Shown: positions 36,130-43,619 of the stretch, piece by piece
Layout of the letters: the number at the start of each line of letters is the position of its first letter
Numbering within the stretch: position 1 is the first letter of the stretch
Assembly: GCA_018816865.1 (NCBI GenBank)
Contig: JAHIUW010000041.1
Span: 1 to 64,000 of the forward strand
Origin: Pseudomonadota bacterium
GTDB lineage: Bacteria; Desulfobacterota; Desulfovibrionia; Desulfovibrionales; Desulfovibrionaceae
DNA length: 64,000 nt
Direction: 5' to 3'
Position numbers and translations under genes: made by a program
The notes under the pieces: generated by a model
Told to the model about the DNA's origin: nothing
The model's database searches: none
Seen by the model: only the letters and a program-made list of their open reading frames with translations

Positions 36130-36807
36130 ATGCGACATTATCCTGCATTTCTGAGTTCATCGTGCCTGTCCTGCCTCGTGGTTGGAGCCGGAGAGGTGGG
36201 CCTGCGAAAACTTGGTACCCTGACTGACTGCGGGGCGAATAACATCCTTGTCTTGGACACCCAGGCCCCTTCCGTCCGCATGGCGACCCTGGCCAAGGTT
36301 CCGGGCGTACGTTTCGAGCAGCGCGAATTCCGTCCCTCGGATCTGATGGGACGCAACCTGGTGTTCGCCTGCACCTCCGACGCCACGCTCAACGCCAAGA
36401 TCGGCTGTCTGGCCCGGGAACGGGGCCTGCTGGTCAACCTGTCCGACGCCCCACAGCTGAGCACCTTCGTCGTGCCCAGCACCGTGTCTCAGGGGCCTCT
36501 GACCGTGGCCTTCTCCACCGGCGGGGCCAGCCCGGCCATGGCCAAGCGCATCCGCACCGAAATGGAGGAACACTTTGGGCCCCAGTATGGCTTGTTTTTG
36601 CAGCTCATGGAGCGTATCAGACCACTGGTCCTCGGGATGGGCCTCCCCACGGCTGAGAACAGCGACCTTTTTCGCGCCCTGACCGCCTCGAACCTGCTTG
36701 TACTGCTGGCTTCCCAGGACCGGCAAGGCGTGGAAACCGAACTTGCGAACCTTCTGCCCGGGCCGCTCTCCGGGCGCATTGCGGAGTTGTTGGATGGAAT
36801 TTGCTAA
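36130..36807 (+). CDS. precorrin-2 dehydrogenase (siroheme synthase N-terminal domain-like)
   Basis: 225 residues. NAD-binding VVGAGEVGLRKLGTL at about 16-31, LVFACTSDATLNAKIGCLARERGLLVNLSDAPQLSTFVVPSTVSQGPLTVAFSTGGASPAMAKRIRTEME, the SirC/Met8/CysG-N signature. It oxidises precorrin-2 to sirohydrochlorin, and may or may not insert iron. It is followed by hemX-like (14-base overlap) and hemA, placing it in the siroheme/heme pathway, which in sulfate reducers also feeds heme synthesis via siroheme and supplies sulfite reductase. Confidence 0.9.
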   Translation: MRHYPAFLSSSCLSCLVVGAGEVGLRKLGTLTDCGANNILVLDTQAPSVRMATLAKVPGVRFEQREFRPSDLMGRNLVFACTSDATLNAKIGCLARERGLLVNLSDAPQLSTFVVPSTVSQGPLTVAFSTGGASPAMAKRIRTEMEEHFGPQYGLFLQLMERIRPLVLGMGLPTAENSDLFRALTASNLLVLLASQDRQGVETELANLLPGPLSGRIAELLDGIC

Positions 36808-37615
36808 TCTCATTGAGATAGGCGTTGTCGCATTATACCTGAGCGGCGCGGCCCTGTATCCGGTTGCAATGCTGAAGCGCAAGCCTGCGCTGATGCGGCT
36901 GGCCGGACTGACCGCAGGCGGCGGATTCGCCCTGCACACCCTATGCATCGGCCTGATGTTCGCCAGCACCAAGCAGATGACCTTCACTCAGGGCGGGCTG
37001 TATTTCAGCCTCATGGCCTGGATGCTGCTCCTGGTGTTCTTCGTGACCTCCTGGCGCAAGAAGCTGGAGTTCATGGGCTTGGCGGCCTCGCCTTTGGCCC
37101 TGCTGCTCTATCTGTCCTCCATCGCCCTGCCCGACAGTGTGGTCAAGATGCCCGAGACCTTCTCTGGCCTGTTCTTCACACTGCACATCGGTTCGCTGTT
37201 CGTGAGCCTCTCGCTGCTGGCCATGGCTTTCGCCGCCGGGGCATTGTTCCTGAACATCGAGAAAAAGATCAAGACCAAGGAAAAAATCGAGGGATTCCAC
37301 AAGGACCTGCCCAGCCTGAACACCTTTGATCTGGCCAACAAATGGGCCGTAAACTGGGGATTTCCGCTCTATTCCCTGGGGCTGCTGGCCGGTTTTGTCT
37401 GGGGGCGCTTCACCTGGGGCAAGCTGCTCACCTGGGACCCCAAAGAGATCGTCTCGCTGCTCATCTGGACGCTCTACGCCTACCTGTTCCATCAGCGCCT
37501 GGCCAGGGGTTGGCGCGGCGGCAAGGCGGCCAAACTGGCAATGCTGGTCTTCGTGTTCTCCATCGCCTCGCTCGTGGGCGTGAATTTCCTTACTCAATCT
37601 CACCATAATTTCTAG
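36794..37615 (+). CDS. HemX/CcsA-like cytochrome c assembly membrane protein
   Basis: 273 residues with about eight membrane helices. The conserved periplasmic heme-handling motif region reads FTWGKLLTWDPKEIVSLLIWTLYAYLFHQRL, with family His residues in the helices (LHTLCIG, LHIGSLF, LFHQRL). It belongs to the CcmC/CcsA/HemX superfamily. The overlap with the sirC-like gene and the 9-base spacing to hemA suggest a HemX-type role tied to HemA level or heme handling rather than a stand-alone cytochrome maturation system, but that is inference. Confidence 0.88.
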   Translation: MEFANLIEIGVVALYLSGAALYPVAMLKRKPALMRLAGLTAGGGFALHTLCIGLMFASTKQMTFTQGGLYFSLMAWMLLLVFFVTSWRKKLEFMGLAASPLALLLYLSSIALPDSVVKMPETFSGLFFTLHIGSLFVSLSLLAMAFAAGALFLNIEKKIKTKEKIEGFHKDLPSLNTFDLANKWAVNWGFPLYSLGLLAGFVWGRFTWGKLLTWDPKEIVSLLIWTLYAYLFHQRLARGWRGGKAAKLAMLVFVFSIASLVGVNFLTQSHHNF

Positions 37616-37624
37616 TACAAACCT

Positions 37625-38998
37625 ATGGATCAAACTCTCTACCTCATCGGACTCAACCACAAGACTGCGGGCGTCGAAATCCGCGAGTCCTATGCCCTGA
37701 CGGATTGCGATCCCCGGGCCTTGGGGCTCGTGACCGACACCGGCCCGGTTTCCGAAGCCGTCCTGCTTTCCACCTGCAATCGCGTGGAAATACTGGCTGT
37801 TGCGGATCCGGGCACACCCCCTGAGACCGTTCTTGAGTTCTGGGCAAAGGCCTGCGACGGCAACGTGAACACCCTTTCACCCCACGTCTATGTGCACACC
37901 GGCCTGGACGCCGTACGCCACCTGTTCACCGTGGCTTCCAGCCTGGACTCCATGATCATGGGCGAACCACAGATCCTGGGGCAGCTGAAGGACGCCTACC
38001 GCAACTCCGTGGAACACGGCACCTCGCGCGTGGTCCTGAACCGTCTGCTGCACAAGGCCTTCACCGTGGGCAAGCGCGTGCGCACCGAGACGGCCATCGC
38101 CTCATCGGCGGTGTCCATCAGCTATGCGGCCGTGGAGTTGGCCAAGAAGATCTTCGGCGACATGGGCGAGAACACCGCCCTGCTCATCGGTGCGGGCGAA
38201 ATGGCCGAACTGGCCGCCATGCATCTGGTCAACGCGGGCATCAAGGAAGTGCTGGTCTCCAACCGGACCTTCTCCCGGGCCGAGGAACTGGCCGGACGAT
38301 TCAAGGGCCGAGCCATCGAGTTCAGCGAGCTGTTGCAACGCCTGCCCGAGGCGGACATCATCATTTCCTCCACGGGCGCCACCGAGGCCATCATCCACGC
38401 CAAGGACATCAAGCCCGTGCTCAAGGCGCGCAAGAACCGGCCCATGTTCTTCATCGACATCGCCGTGCCACGCGACATCGACCCGGACGTCAACGCCCTG
38501 GACAACGTCTACCTCTACGACATCGACGATCTGAAGGAAGTGGTCGAGGAAAACATGGCCCAGCGCCGCGAGGAAGCCGTGAAGGCCGAAGCCATCATCG
38601 AATCCGAAACCTCGCGCTTCGCCCTGTGGCTGGAGTCCCTGGATTTGAAGCCCACCATCGTGGAACTTCTGGAACAAGGCCAGACAATCGGCCGCCGCGA
38701 ACTGGCCAAGACCCTGAAGCGCCTTGGCCCGGACCTGCCCCGGGAGACCGAGGAGGCCCTGGAAACACTGGTCGCCTCGCTGGTGCACAAGCTCTACCAC
38801 GAGCCCATCAATTTTCTGAAACGCCGCACCCAGGAAGAAGGCAAGGCCGAACGTTTCATCGACGCCACGCGCCGCATGTTCAACCTGGACCAGGAGCAGA
38901 TCCCCGGTGACGCCCACCTGGAGCGCAAGCCGGGCCTGGCCCGACAACGAGACTGTACGCTGCCCCCGGACGGGGGCGACATAGACGACGGGCAATAA
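37625..38998 (+). CDS. hemA: glutamyl-tRNA reductase
   Basis: 457 residues. Catalytic Cys in LLSTCNRVEI, His-containing GLNHKTAGVEIRE, the GEPQILGQLKDAY motif, NADPH-binding LIGAGEMAELAAMHLV and the C-terminal dimerisation helices ending LYHEPINFLKRRTQEE. It is the first committed step of tetrapyrrole synthesis. The last about 40 residues (QIPGDAHLERKPGLARQRD..) extend beyond the family core. Third gene of the sirC-like/hemX-like/hemA operon. Confidence 0.96.
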   Translation: MDQTLYLIGLNHKTAGVEIRESYALTDCDPRALGLVTDTGPVSEAVLLSTCNRVEILAVADPGTPPETVLEFWAKACDGNVNTLSPHVYVHTGLDAVRHLFTVASSLDSMIMGEPQILGQLKDAYRNSVEHGTSRVVLNRLLHKAFTVGKRVRTETAIASSAVSISYAAVELAKKIFGDMGENTALLIGAGEMAELAAMHLVNAGIKEVLVSNRTFSRAEELAGRFKGRAIEFSELLQRLPEADIIISSTGATEAIIHAKDIKPVLKARKNRPMFFIDIAVPRDIDPDVNALDNVYLYDIDDLKEVVEENMAQRREEAVKAEAIIESETSRFALWLESLDLKPTIVELLEQGQTIGRRELAKTLKRLGPDLPRETEEALETLVASLVHKLYHEPINFLKRRTQEEGKAERFIDATRRMFNLDQEQIPGDAHLERKPGLARQRDCTLPPDGGDIDDGQ

Positions 38999-39031
38999 AT
39001 AATGACCAACAACCTTGGATAATTAACAACA

Positions 39032-39149
39032 GGCCGTTCAAGAAGATGCACGTGCAAGGAGAATGATCAATCAAGACCGAGGCGTACTCTCACGTACGTC
39101 AGGATTTGATTATCACAACCACGCGGCAATCATGCACTCTTCAACAGCC
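39032..39149. repeat. nested-palindrome element, copy A
   Basis: Outer arms GGCCGTTCAAGA (39032-39043) and TCTTCAACAGCC (39138-39149), 10 of 12 pairs. Inner hairpin: AATCAA (39069-39074) with TTGATT (39106-39111), and CGTAC (39083-39087) with GTACG (39094-39098). Conserved tail GCAATCATGC (39126-39135) is identical to copy C. It lies between hemA and the small gene at 39175, oriented opposite to copy D. Confidence 0.8.
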
Positions 39150-39174
39150 GCCTATGATCAGAAGGACAGACAAG

Positions 39175-39510
39175 ATGCGTTCCTATATCATTGACGAACT
39201 CGCCACCGACGATCTGGAGCGTTTCCAGAAGCACCTGACCACCAAGACCGATCCTGCCTCCATGCAGGGCATTTTCTGGATGAACCTGCCAGAACACATG
39301 CTGAGTGCAGAGCAACGCGAGCACACCGGCGATTGCGGGCCCCACGCCTTTGGCATCGAGATCGGCGAGGACAGTGTGACCCTGGAACTGCTGGTGCGCG
39401 GCCGAGGACGGATGCGCTGCTCCTGCGTGACCTATGCGGATGCCGAGCAGCGCGCCTGGGGCATCGACGCCCTGGACTCGATGTTCAAGGAACTGGACAT
39501 CCCCGTTTGA
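39175..39510 (+). CDS. small cytoplasmic protein of unknown function
   Basis: 111 residues starting at ATG 39175 with AGAAGGA about 8 bases upstream. It is acidic (LATDDLERFQKHL, DELAT), with a Cys pair in RMRCSCVTYADAEQRAWGIDALDSMFKEL and a His/Cys stretch EHTGDCGPHAFGIEIGEDSVTLELLVRGRG. No signal or membrane segment. I do not recognise the family. It is bracketed by two copies of the nested-palindrome element (A upstream, D starting at the first base after its stop). Confidence 0.7.
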   Translation: MRSYIIDELATDDLERFQKHLTTKTDPASMQGIFWMNLPEHMLSAEQREHTGDCGPHAFGIEIGEDSVTLELLVRGRGRMRCSCVTYADAEQRAWGIDALDSMFKELDIPV

Positions 39511-39636
39511 CAGGAAGGGCATAAACGGCAACTTGCTTCGTTGCCTCAAAACGTTCAAACTCTTACGTATGGCATCAATACGCTGCGAGCTTGAACGTTT
39601 CTCGCGCCCCGCACCTCACCATTTCTGCCCTTCCTG
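39511..39636 (+). repeat. nested-palindrome element, copy D
   Basis: Begins at the base after the stop codon of the 39175 gene. Outer arms CAGGAAGGGCA (39511-39521) and TGCCCTTCCTG (39626-39636) are perfectly complementary. Inner stem AAACGTTCAA (39549-39558) with TTGAACGTTT (39591-39600) is perfect over 10 bp; apical CGTAT (39566-39570) pairs with ATACG (39578-39582). The tail, read on the minus strand, is GCAACGAAGCAA, as in copy C. It could also serve as a 3'-end structure; there is no U-tract. Confidence 0.85.
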
Positions 39637-39671
39637 TCTTCTAGGGTGAATGATTCACTACCGGAGACCCC

Positions 39672-40706
39672 ATGCCCATCCCCGACCGCCTCCCCCAAAC
39701 CTTGCAGGAGATGCCCCCCCAGGCGGCGCATTTCTGCCTGGAGGTGGAACGCTTCCTGCGAGAGGAACCGGGGCTTCAGCTGACTGACAAAACCATCGTC
39801 TGCGCCTTTTCCGGGGGCCTGGATTCAGCGGTGCTGCTCACGACCCTCAATGCCCTGGCCCCGCGCCTGGGCTGCACGCTCCTGGCCGCCCATCTGGATC
39901 ACGGCCTGCGCCCCGAATCCCACCTTGAGGCCGACCACGCCAACGCCTTCTGCAAGGCCCTGGGGGTGCCCTGCATCACCGGCCGCGAGGACGTGGTAAC
40001 CAGGACCTCAGGCGGCAAGGGCATCGAAGAGGCCGCCCGTGAGGCGCGCTATGCCTTTCTGTCCCGCGTCAGGAATGAGGCCGCTGCCGACCTCATCGCC
40101 CAGGGCCACCAGCTGAACGATCTGGCCGAGGACGTGCTGATGCGCCTGACGCGCGGGTCGGGCTGGCCGCAGCTGGGCGGGATGCGCTGCTTCGACCCTG
40201 CCCGGAGCCTCCTGCGCCCGCTGCTCCTGACCCCACGAGCGGACATCGAGTCCCAGGCCAGGGAACTGGGCCTGCCCTGGGTGGAGGACCCCTCGAACCA
40301 GGACCAGGCCTACCTGCGCAACCGCATGCGACAAAACGTCCTGCCGTTGCTCGTGCAGGAGAACCCAAATTTTCTGCAAGCCGTGGCCAGCCTGTGGCGC
40401 GGTTCCCGCCAGGACCGTGCATTCTTCGATTCCGAGGTCCAAAAAAGGCTCGCGGCCTTGCCCGACCCCACGTTTTTGCCCCGCCCCCATCTGGAAGAAC
40501 TGCCCGCGGCCCTGCGCCTGCGCCTGTACAAGGCCTGCCTGGAAGCCCTGGGACCAGGCCAACCCCTGGCCGAGAGCCTGAACCGGCTGGACGTGTCCTT
40601 TTGCGAGGGCCAAGGCGGCAAGACCATCCAGTTTCCAGGCCACAAGCAGGCCAAACTCAGCGCCCGGGGCATCGCCTTTTCAGTCAACCTGCGGGCACGC
40701 GATTGA
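39672..40706 (+). CDS. tilS: tRNA(Ile)-lysidine synthetase
   Basis: 344 residues. PP-loop motif CAFSGGLDSAVLLTTL, AHLDHGLRPESHLEADHANAFC, IAQGHQLNDLAEDVLMRLTRGSG and WVEDPSNQDQAYLRNRMRQNVLP are the TilS hallmarks. Adds lysine to C34 of tRNA-Ile(CAU) so that it reads AUA. It is slightly short, lacking much of the C-terminal domain of E. coli TilS, as in many bacteria. GGAGA precedes ATG 39672. Confidence 0.95.
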   Translation: MPIPDRLPQTLQEMPPQAAHFCLEVERFLREEPGLQLTDKTIVCAFSGGLDSAVLLTTLNALAPRLGCTLLAAHLDHGLRPESHLEADHANAFCKALGVPCITGREDVVTRTSGGKGIEEAAREARYAFLSRVRNEAAADLIAQGHQLNDLAEDVLMRLTRGSGWPQLGGMRCFDPARSLLRPLLLTPRADIESQARELGLPWVEDPSNQDQAYLRNRMRQNVLPLLVQENPNFLQAVASLWRGSRQDRAFFDSEVQKRLAALPDPTFLPRPHLEELPAALRLRLYKACLEALGPGQPLAESLNRLDVSFCEGQGGKTIQFPGHKQAKLSARGIAFSVNLRARD

Positions 40707-40770
40707 GCCCCGCCGAGGGCTGCAGCCCTGTTGAACCACAGTATCTTTTCGTCCCAACGGCCCGAGCCCA

Positions 40771-40799
40771 TTGACAGAGGCAGTCGCAAGAGATAGGTA
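40771..40799 (+). promoter_or_regulatory. promoter of adk
   Basis: Consensus TTGACA (40771-40776), 17 bases, TAGGTA (40794-40799), about 36 bases before the adk GTG start. Confidence 0.7.
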
Positions 40800-40835
40800 G
40801 CTTTGTGAAATTTTTAATTTGTAGGAGGAAACCTC

Positions 40836-41501
40836 GTGAATATTCTGATTTTCGGCCCCAACGGCTCCGGTAAAGGCACCCAGGGCACCCTGGCCAAGGA
40901 CAAATACGGCCTCGACCACATCGAGTCCGGCGCCATTTTCCGCAAGCACATCGGCGGCGGCACCGAACTGGGCATGAAGGCCAAGGAATACATCAACAAG
41001 GGCGAGCTCGTTCCTGACGACATCACCATCCCGATGGTCCTGGACGTTCTGGCCGATGCCAAGAACGGCTGGCTGCTCGACGGTTTCCCCCGCTCCCTGG
41101 TGCAGGCCGAGAAGCTTTGGGATGCCCTGCAGAAGGACGACGTTGAACTGAACTACGTCATCGAGATCAAGCTGCCCCGCAACATCGCCAGGGACCGCAT
41201 CATGGGTCGCCGCCTCTGCGAGAACAACCCCAACCACCCCAACAACATCGGCATCCCGGTCATCGCCCCCGACGGCGACAAGTGCCGCGTGTGCGGTGGT
41301 GCCCTGTCCTCGCGTGCCGACGACCAGGATGCGGACGCCATCAACAAGCGCCACGACATCTACTACGACGAGACCACCGGTACCATGGCCGGCTGCCTGT
41401 TCTACAAGAACATGCCGAACGCCACCTTCAAGTACATCGAGCTCGACGGCGAGTTGAGCATCAATGTCATCAAGGAATACCTGATGAGCCAGCTCGTCTA
41501 G
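40836..41501 (+). CDS. adk: adenylate kinase with metal-binding LID
   Basis: 221 residues. P-loop FGPNGSGKGTQ, NMP-binding SGAIFRKHIGGG, LDGFPRSLVQAEKLWD. The LID carries a Cys-x-His-Cys-Cys set: RRLCENNPNHPNN and later KCRVCGG, so it should bind Zn, Co or Fe as reported for Desulfovibrio adenylate kinases. It balances ATP, ADP and AMP, which matters in sulfate reducers because sulfate activation consumes ATP to AMP level energy. The start is GTG 40836 with AGGAGG 7 bases upstream. A strong tandem terminator follows. Confidence 0.96.
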   Translation: MNILIFGPNGSGKGTQGTLAKDKYGLDHIESGAIFRKHIGGGTELGMKAKEYINKGELVPDDITIPMVLDVLADAKNGWLLDGFPRSLVQAEKLWDALQKDDVELNYVIEIKLPRNIARDRIMGRRLCENNPNHPNNIGIPVIAPDGDKCRVCGGALSSRADDQDADAINKRHDIYYDETTGTMAGCLFYKNMPNATFKYIELDGELSINVIKEYLMSQLV

Positions 41502-41517
41502 TTCCCTTTGTCCATCA

Positions 41518-41570
41518 CAGCCCGAGGGCTGTTTTCAGGCCCCTGATGCGCAAGCATCGGGGGCCTTTTT
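41518..41570 (+). terminator. tandem terminators of adk
   Basis: First a short hairpin ACAGCCC-GA-GGGCTGT followed by T3; then AGGCCCCTGATGC (41537-41549), loop GCAA and GCATCGGGGGCCT (41554-41566) followed by T5. The second stem recurs almost unchanged at 41848-41877. Confidence 0.92.
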
Positions 41571-41717
41571 CGTGACCGACGAAATCCTGAGAGGCCTGCC
41601 CGACACCGAACTTCCCTGCACTTGTCACGGCCCCGGCACCTCGGCCCGATCATTTCTGTCAGGATCAGCTCGTCCCTTTCGCCCCCTCTCTGCCACCCAC
41701 AACCAAGCGAGGATTGG

Positions 41718-41831
41718 ATGATCGACTGGAACAGGGCAACGCTGATCGAATGGTACCCAAAGCTTGCAGTCCTGTACGCCGGCACGGGCCTGATGGGATT
41801 CTGGTGCGTGTACCTCGGGCTGACGATCTAG
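41718..41831 (+). CDS. 37-residue predicted membrane mini-protein
   Basis: Begins at ATG 41718 with GAGG 6 bases upstream and encodes MIDWNRATLIEWYPKLAVLY then AGTGLMGFWCVYLGLTI. One membrane helix can be drawn from about residue 15 to 36, with a charged N terminus. It is too short for homology claims. It sits alone between two near-identical hairpins (41537 and 41848), which suggests a separate small transcription unit. Reality is supported by the ribosome-binding site and hydrophobic pattern only. Confidence 0.5.
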   Translation: MIDWNRATLIEWYPKLAVLYAGTGLMGFWCVYLGLTI

Positions 41832-41847
41832 AATCTGGAAGAATTAT

Positions 41848-41877
41848 AGGCCCCTGGTGCGCAAGCATCAGGGGCCT
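41848..41877. repeat. second copy of the adk terminator stem
   Basis: AGGCCCCTGGTGC (41848-41860), loop GCAA, GCATCAGGGGCCT (41865-41877). It differs from the adk terminator stem at two positions and has no T-run on either side, so by itself it may be an attenuating hairpin or a duplicated terminator that lost its U-tract. Confidence 0.75.
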
Positions 41878-41953
41878 GACGTGGTGCGTCAAACGTACTC
41901 CCGGAGGACACAAAAAACTTCCATCGCTGGTCGTTTTCGGCTACCCACAGCCC

Positions 41954-42808
41954 ATGAGCAACCATACCCTGCGCATCGGGCAAATCAGCTATCTGAACGT
42001 GCTGCCCCTGTATCATCACCTGAAGCGGATCTTCCCGGCCACCGAGGACATCGAATACATCTCCGGGCATCCCTCCGAGATGAACGCCCTGTTGGCCCAA
42101 GGCGCACTGGATGCGGCCCCGGCCTCGGCCTTCGAATACCTGCGCGACGCCGAACGCTATCGCCTGCTGCCTGATCTTTCCATCACCGCCTCCCATGGCC
42201 CGGTCAAGAGCGTGCTGTTGGTCAGCCCCGTGCCTCTGTGCGATCTTCCCGCCTGGATGAAGACTCACGGCAACGCCATCAGCGTGACCAGCGCCACGGC
42301 CAGCTCGATGGCGCTGCTGAAGGTCCTCTGGAAGTATTTCTGGAAGCTGCCCGAGGCCGATTGGTGCGACATCGAACCGGGCACGGGCCTTGAATACGGG
42401 CGTCCATTTCTGGAGATCGGCAACTTTGCGCTGCGCAACTACCTGAACCCGCCACAGGGCTGGCAGCTCATCGATCTGGCGGATGAATGGAAGCGGCACA
42501 CGAACCTGCCCTTCGTGTTCGCGGTCTGGATCGTCAGGCGGGGGTTGAATGAGGCCCAGCGGGAGCTGCTGGCGGACGTGCACGCGGCGTTGATGCACTG
42601 CAAGGCCTCGTGCCACGAGTCCCTGGACGAGATCGCCGAACTCCCGGGCATCAAGAACTGGATCGACCGCGACGGCGTGGAAAGCTACCTCTCCACCCTG
42701 GGCTACGACCTGGGGCCACAGGAGATGGCCTCCCTGGCCCTGTTCGGGGACTACTGCACCAAGCTGGGACTGATCCAGGGGATGCCGGGCTTGAGCTGGG
42801 CGCTGTAG
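41954..42808 (+). CDS. mqnA: chorismate dehydratase MqnA (futalosine menaquinone pathway)
   Basis: 284 residues, periplasmic-binding-protein-like fold used in the cytoplasm. RIGQISYLNVLPLYHHL at the N terminus, HPSEMNALLAQGALDAAPASAFEYLRDAERYRLLPDLSITASHGPVKSVLLVS and SATASSMALLKVLW are MqnA hallmarks. It converts chorismate to 3-enolpyruvylbenzoate, the first step of the alternative menaquinone route. ATG 41954 lacks an obvious Shine-Dalgarno; the frame is open upstream but without a better start. Confidence 0.92.
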   Translation: MSNHTLRIGQISYLNVLPLYHHLKRIFPATEDIEYISGHPSEMNALLAQGALDAAPASAFEYLRDAERYRLLPDLSITASHGPVKSVLLVSPVPLCDLPAWMKTHGNAISVTSATASSMALLKVLWKYFWKLPEADWCDIEPGTGLEYGRPFLEIGNFALRNYLNPPQGWQLIDLADEWKRHTNLPFVFAVWIVRRGLNEAQRELLADVHAALMHCKASCHESLDEIAELPGIKNWIDRDGVESYLSTLGYDLGPQEMASLALFGDYCTKLGLIQGMPGLSWAL

Positions 42809-42824
42809 CTAACCAAATACATTT

Positions 42825-43601
42825 TTAATCTGCCTCTTCTTCGATTTTCTTTAATATATCTTTCATTATTGATACCTCATTGAGCATAACCTCCATTTTC
42901 GGACATTCATCAATAAAAGCATTGTTAAATGTCTTACGTTCAATACCTTGGACAATTCGCTGAAGAGAGGACATGAAATCATAATAAATTCTCATCTTTG
43001 AATGCATCTCGCTAATTTTACATTCATATTTTTCGATAATTTCTTTCAATGAAAAGTTTGTTTTTCCTTCAGATGAGAAGCATACAGCCGCATAAAAATC
43101 ATCTCTAACAAGATCAGAATATTCTCTAACTTTAGCCAATAATAATTGGTATATACTCCACTGTATATCTGATCCAAACAACCTTTTCATACGATAATGG
43201 ACATCAGTTCCAAATGGAATAATTTCAACGTCAGAAAAACCTCTTTCAAAATAAGATCTATCAGTACTACAATTTGAATCTCTATACATTTTTAATATCT
43301 GCAAACTTCTTGCCCAGTTCATTGCCTGGCAGTTTAATGCCAAATCAACGTCAGAGATAAATTTAATCAATCCATCTTCAAAGTATAACTGACGATTATG
43401 ATCACATCTTCCTTGCACTAAATACTGTCTCATACCAAAGTAGTACGCAGCAAAAGCACCAATAAACGCAAAAAACAATGTTTTAACATCACTGGATGAA
43501 AACACCGAGGAAAAAACATAGCAAAAATCATTATACAATGTATTTCTTTCAATAGGATTAGTATCTGCTGAATTCACACAATATATACTAAAAATACTCA
43601 T
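42825..43601 (-). CDS. AT-rich orphan gene: membrane-anchored protein of unknown function
   Basis: 258 residues from ATG 43601 (GAGG 6 bases upstream). Base composition is sharply different: A and T dominate and codons end in A/T (many AAA, ATA, TTT), unlike all neighbours, so recent horizontal acquisition is likely. One membrane helix at about residues 41-58 (TLFFAFIGAFAAYYFGM) precedes a cytoplasmic alpha-helical domain rich in aromatic and charged residues (WARSLQILKMYRDS, CKISEMHSKMRIYYDFMSSLQRIVQ) and a coiled-coil-like C terminus (KMEVMLNEVSIMKDILKKIEEE). I recognise no family. It fits exactly between mqnA (16 bases) and ktrA-like (18 bases) without damaging either. A defence or effector role is only a guess from the one-TM plus helical layout. 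Confidence 0.8.
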   Translation of the reverse strand: MSIFSIYCVNSADTNPIERNTLYNDFCYVFSSVFSSSDVKTLFFAFIGAFAAYYFGMRQYLVQGRCDHNRQLYFEDGLIKFISDVDLALNCQAMNWARSLQILKMYRDSNCSTDRSYFERGFSDVEIIPFGTDVHYRMKRLFGSDIQWSIYQLLLAKVREYSDLVRDDFYAAVCFSSEGKTNFSLKEIIEKYECKISEMHSKMRIYYDFMSSLQRIVQGIERKTFNNAFIDECPKMEVMLNEVSIMKDILKKIEEEAD

Positions 43602-43619
43602 CTCTGGCCTCAATTTATG

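Noticed and set aside
39511-39636. repeat copy D as a simple Rho-independent terminator
   Set aside because: There is no T-run after the stems, and three other copies keep the same complex plan, so a plain terminator does not explain it.
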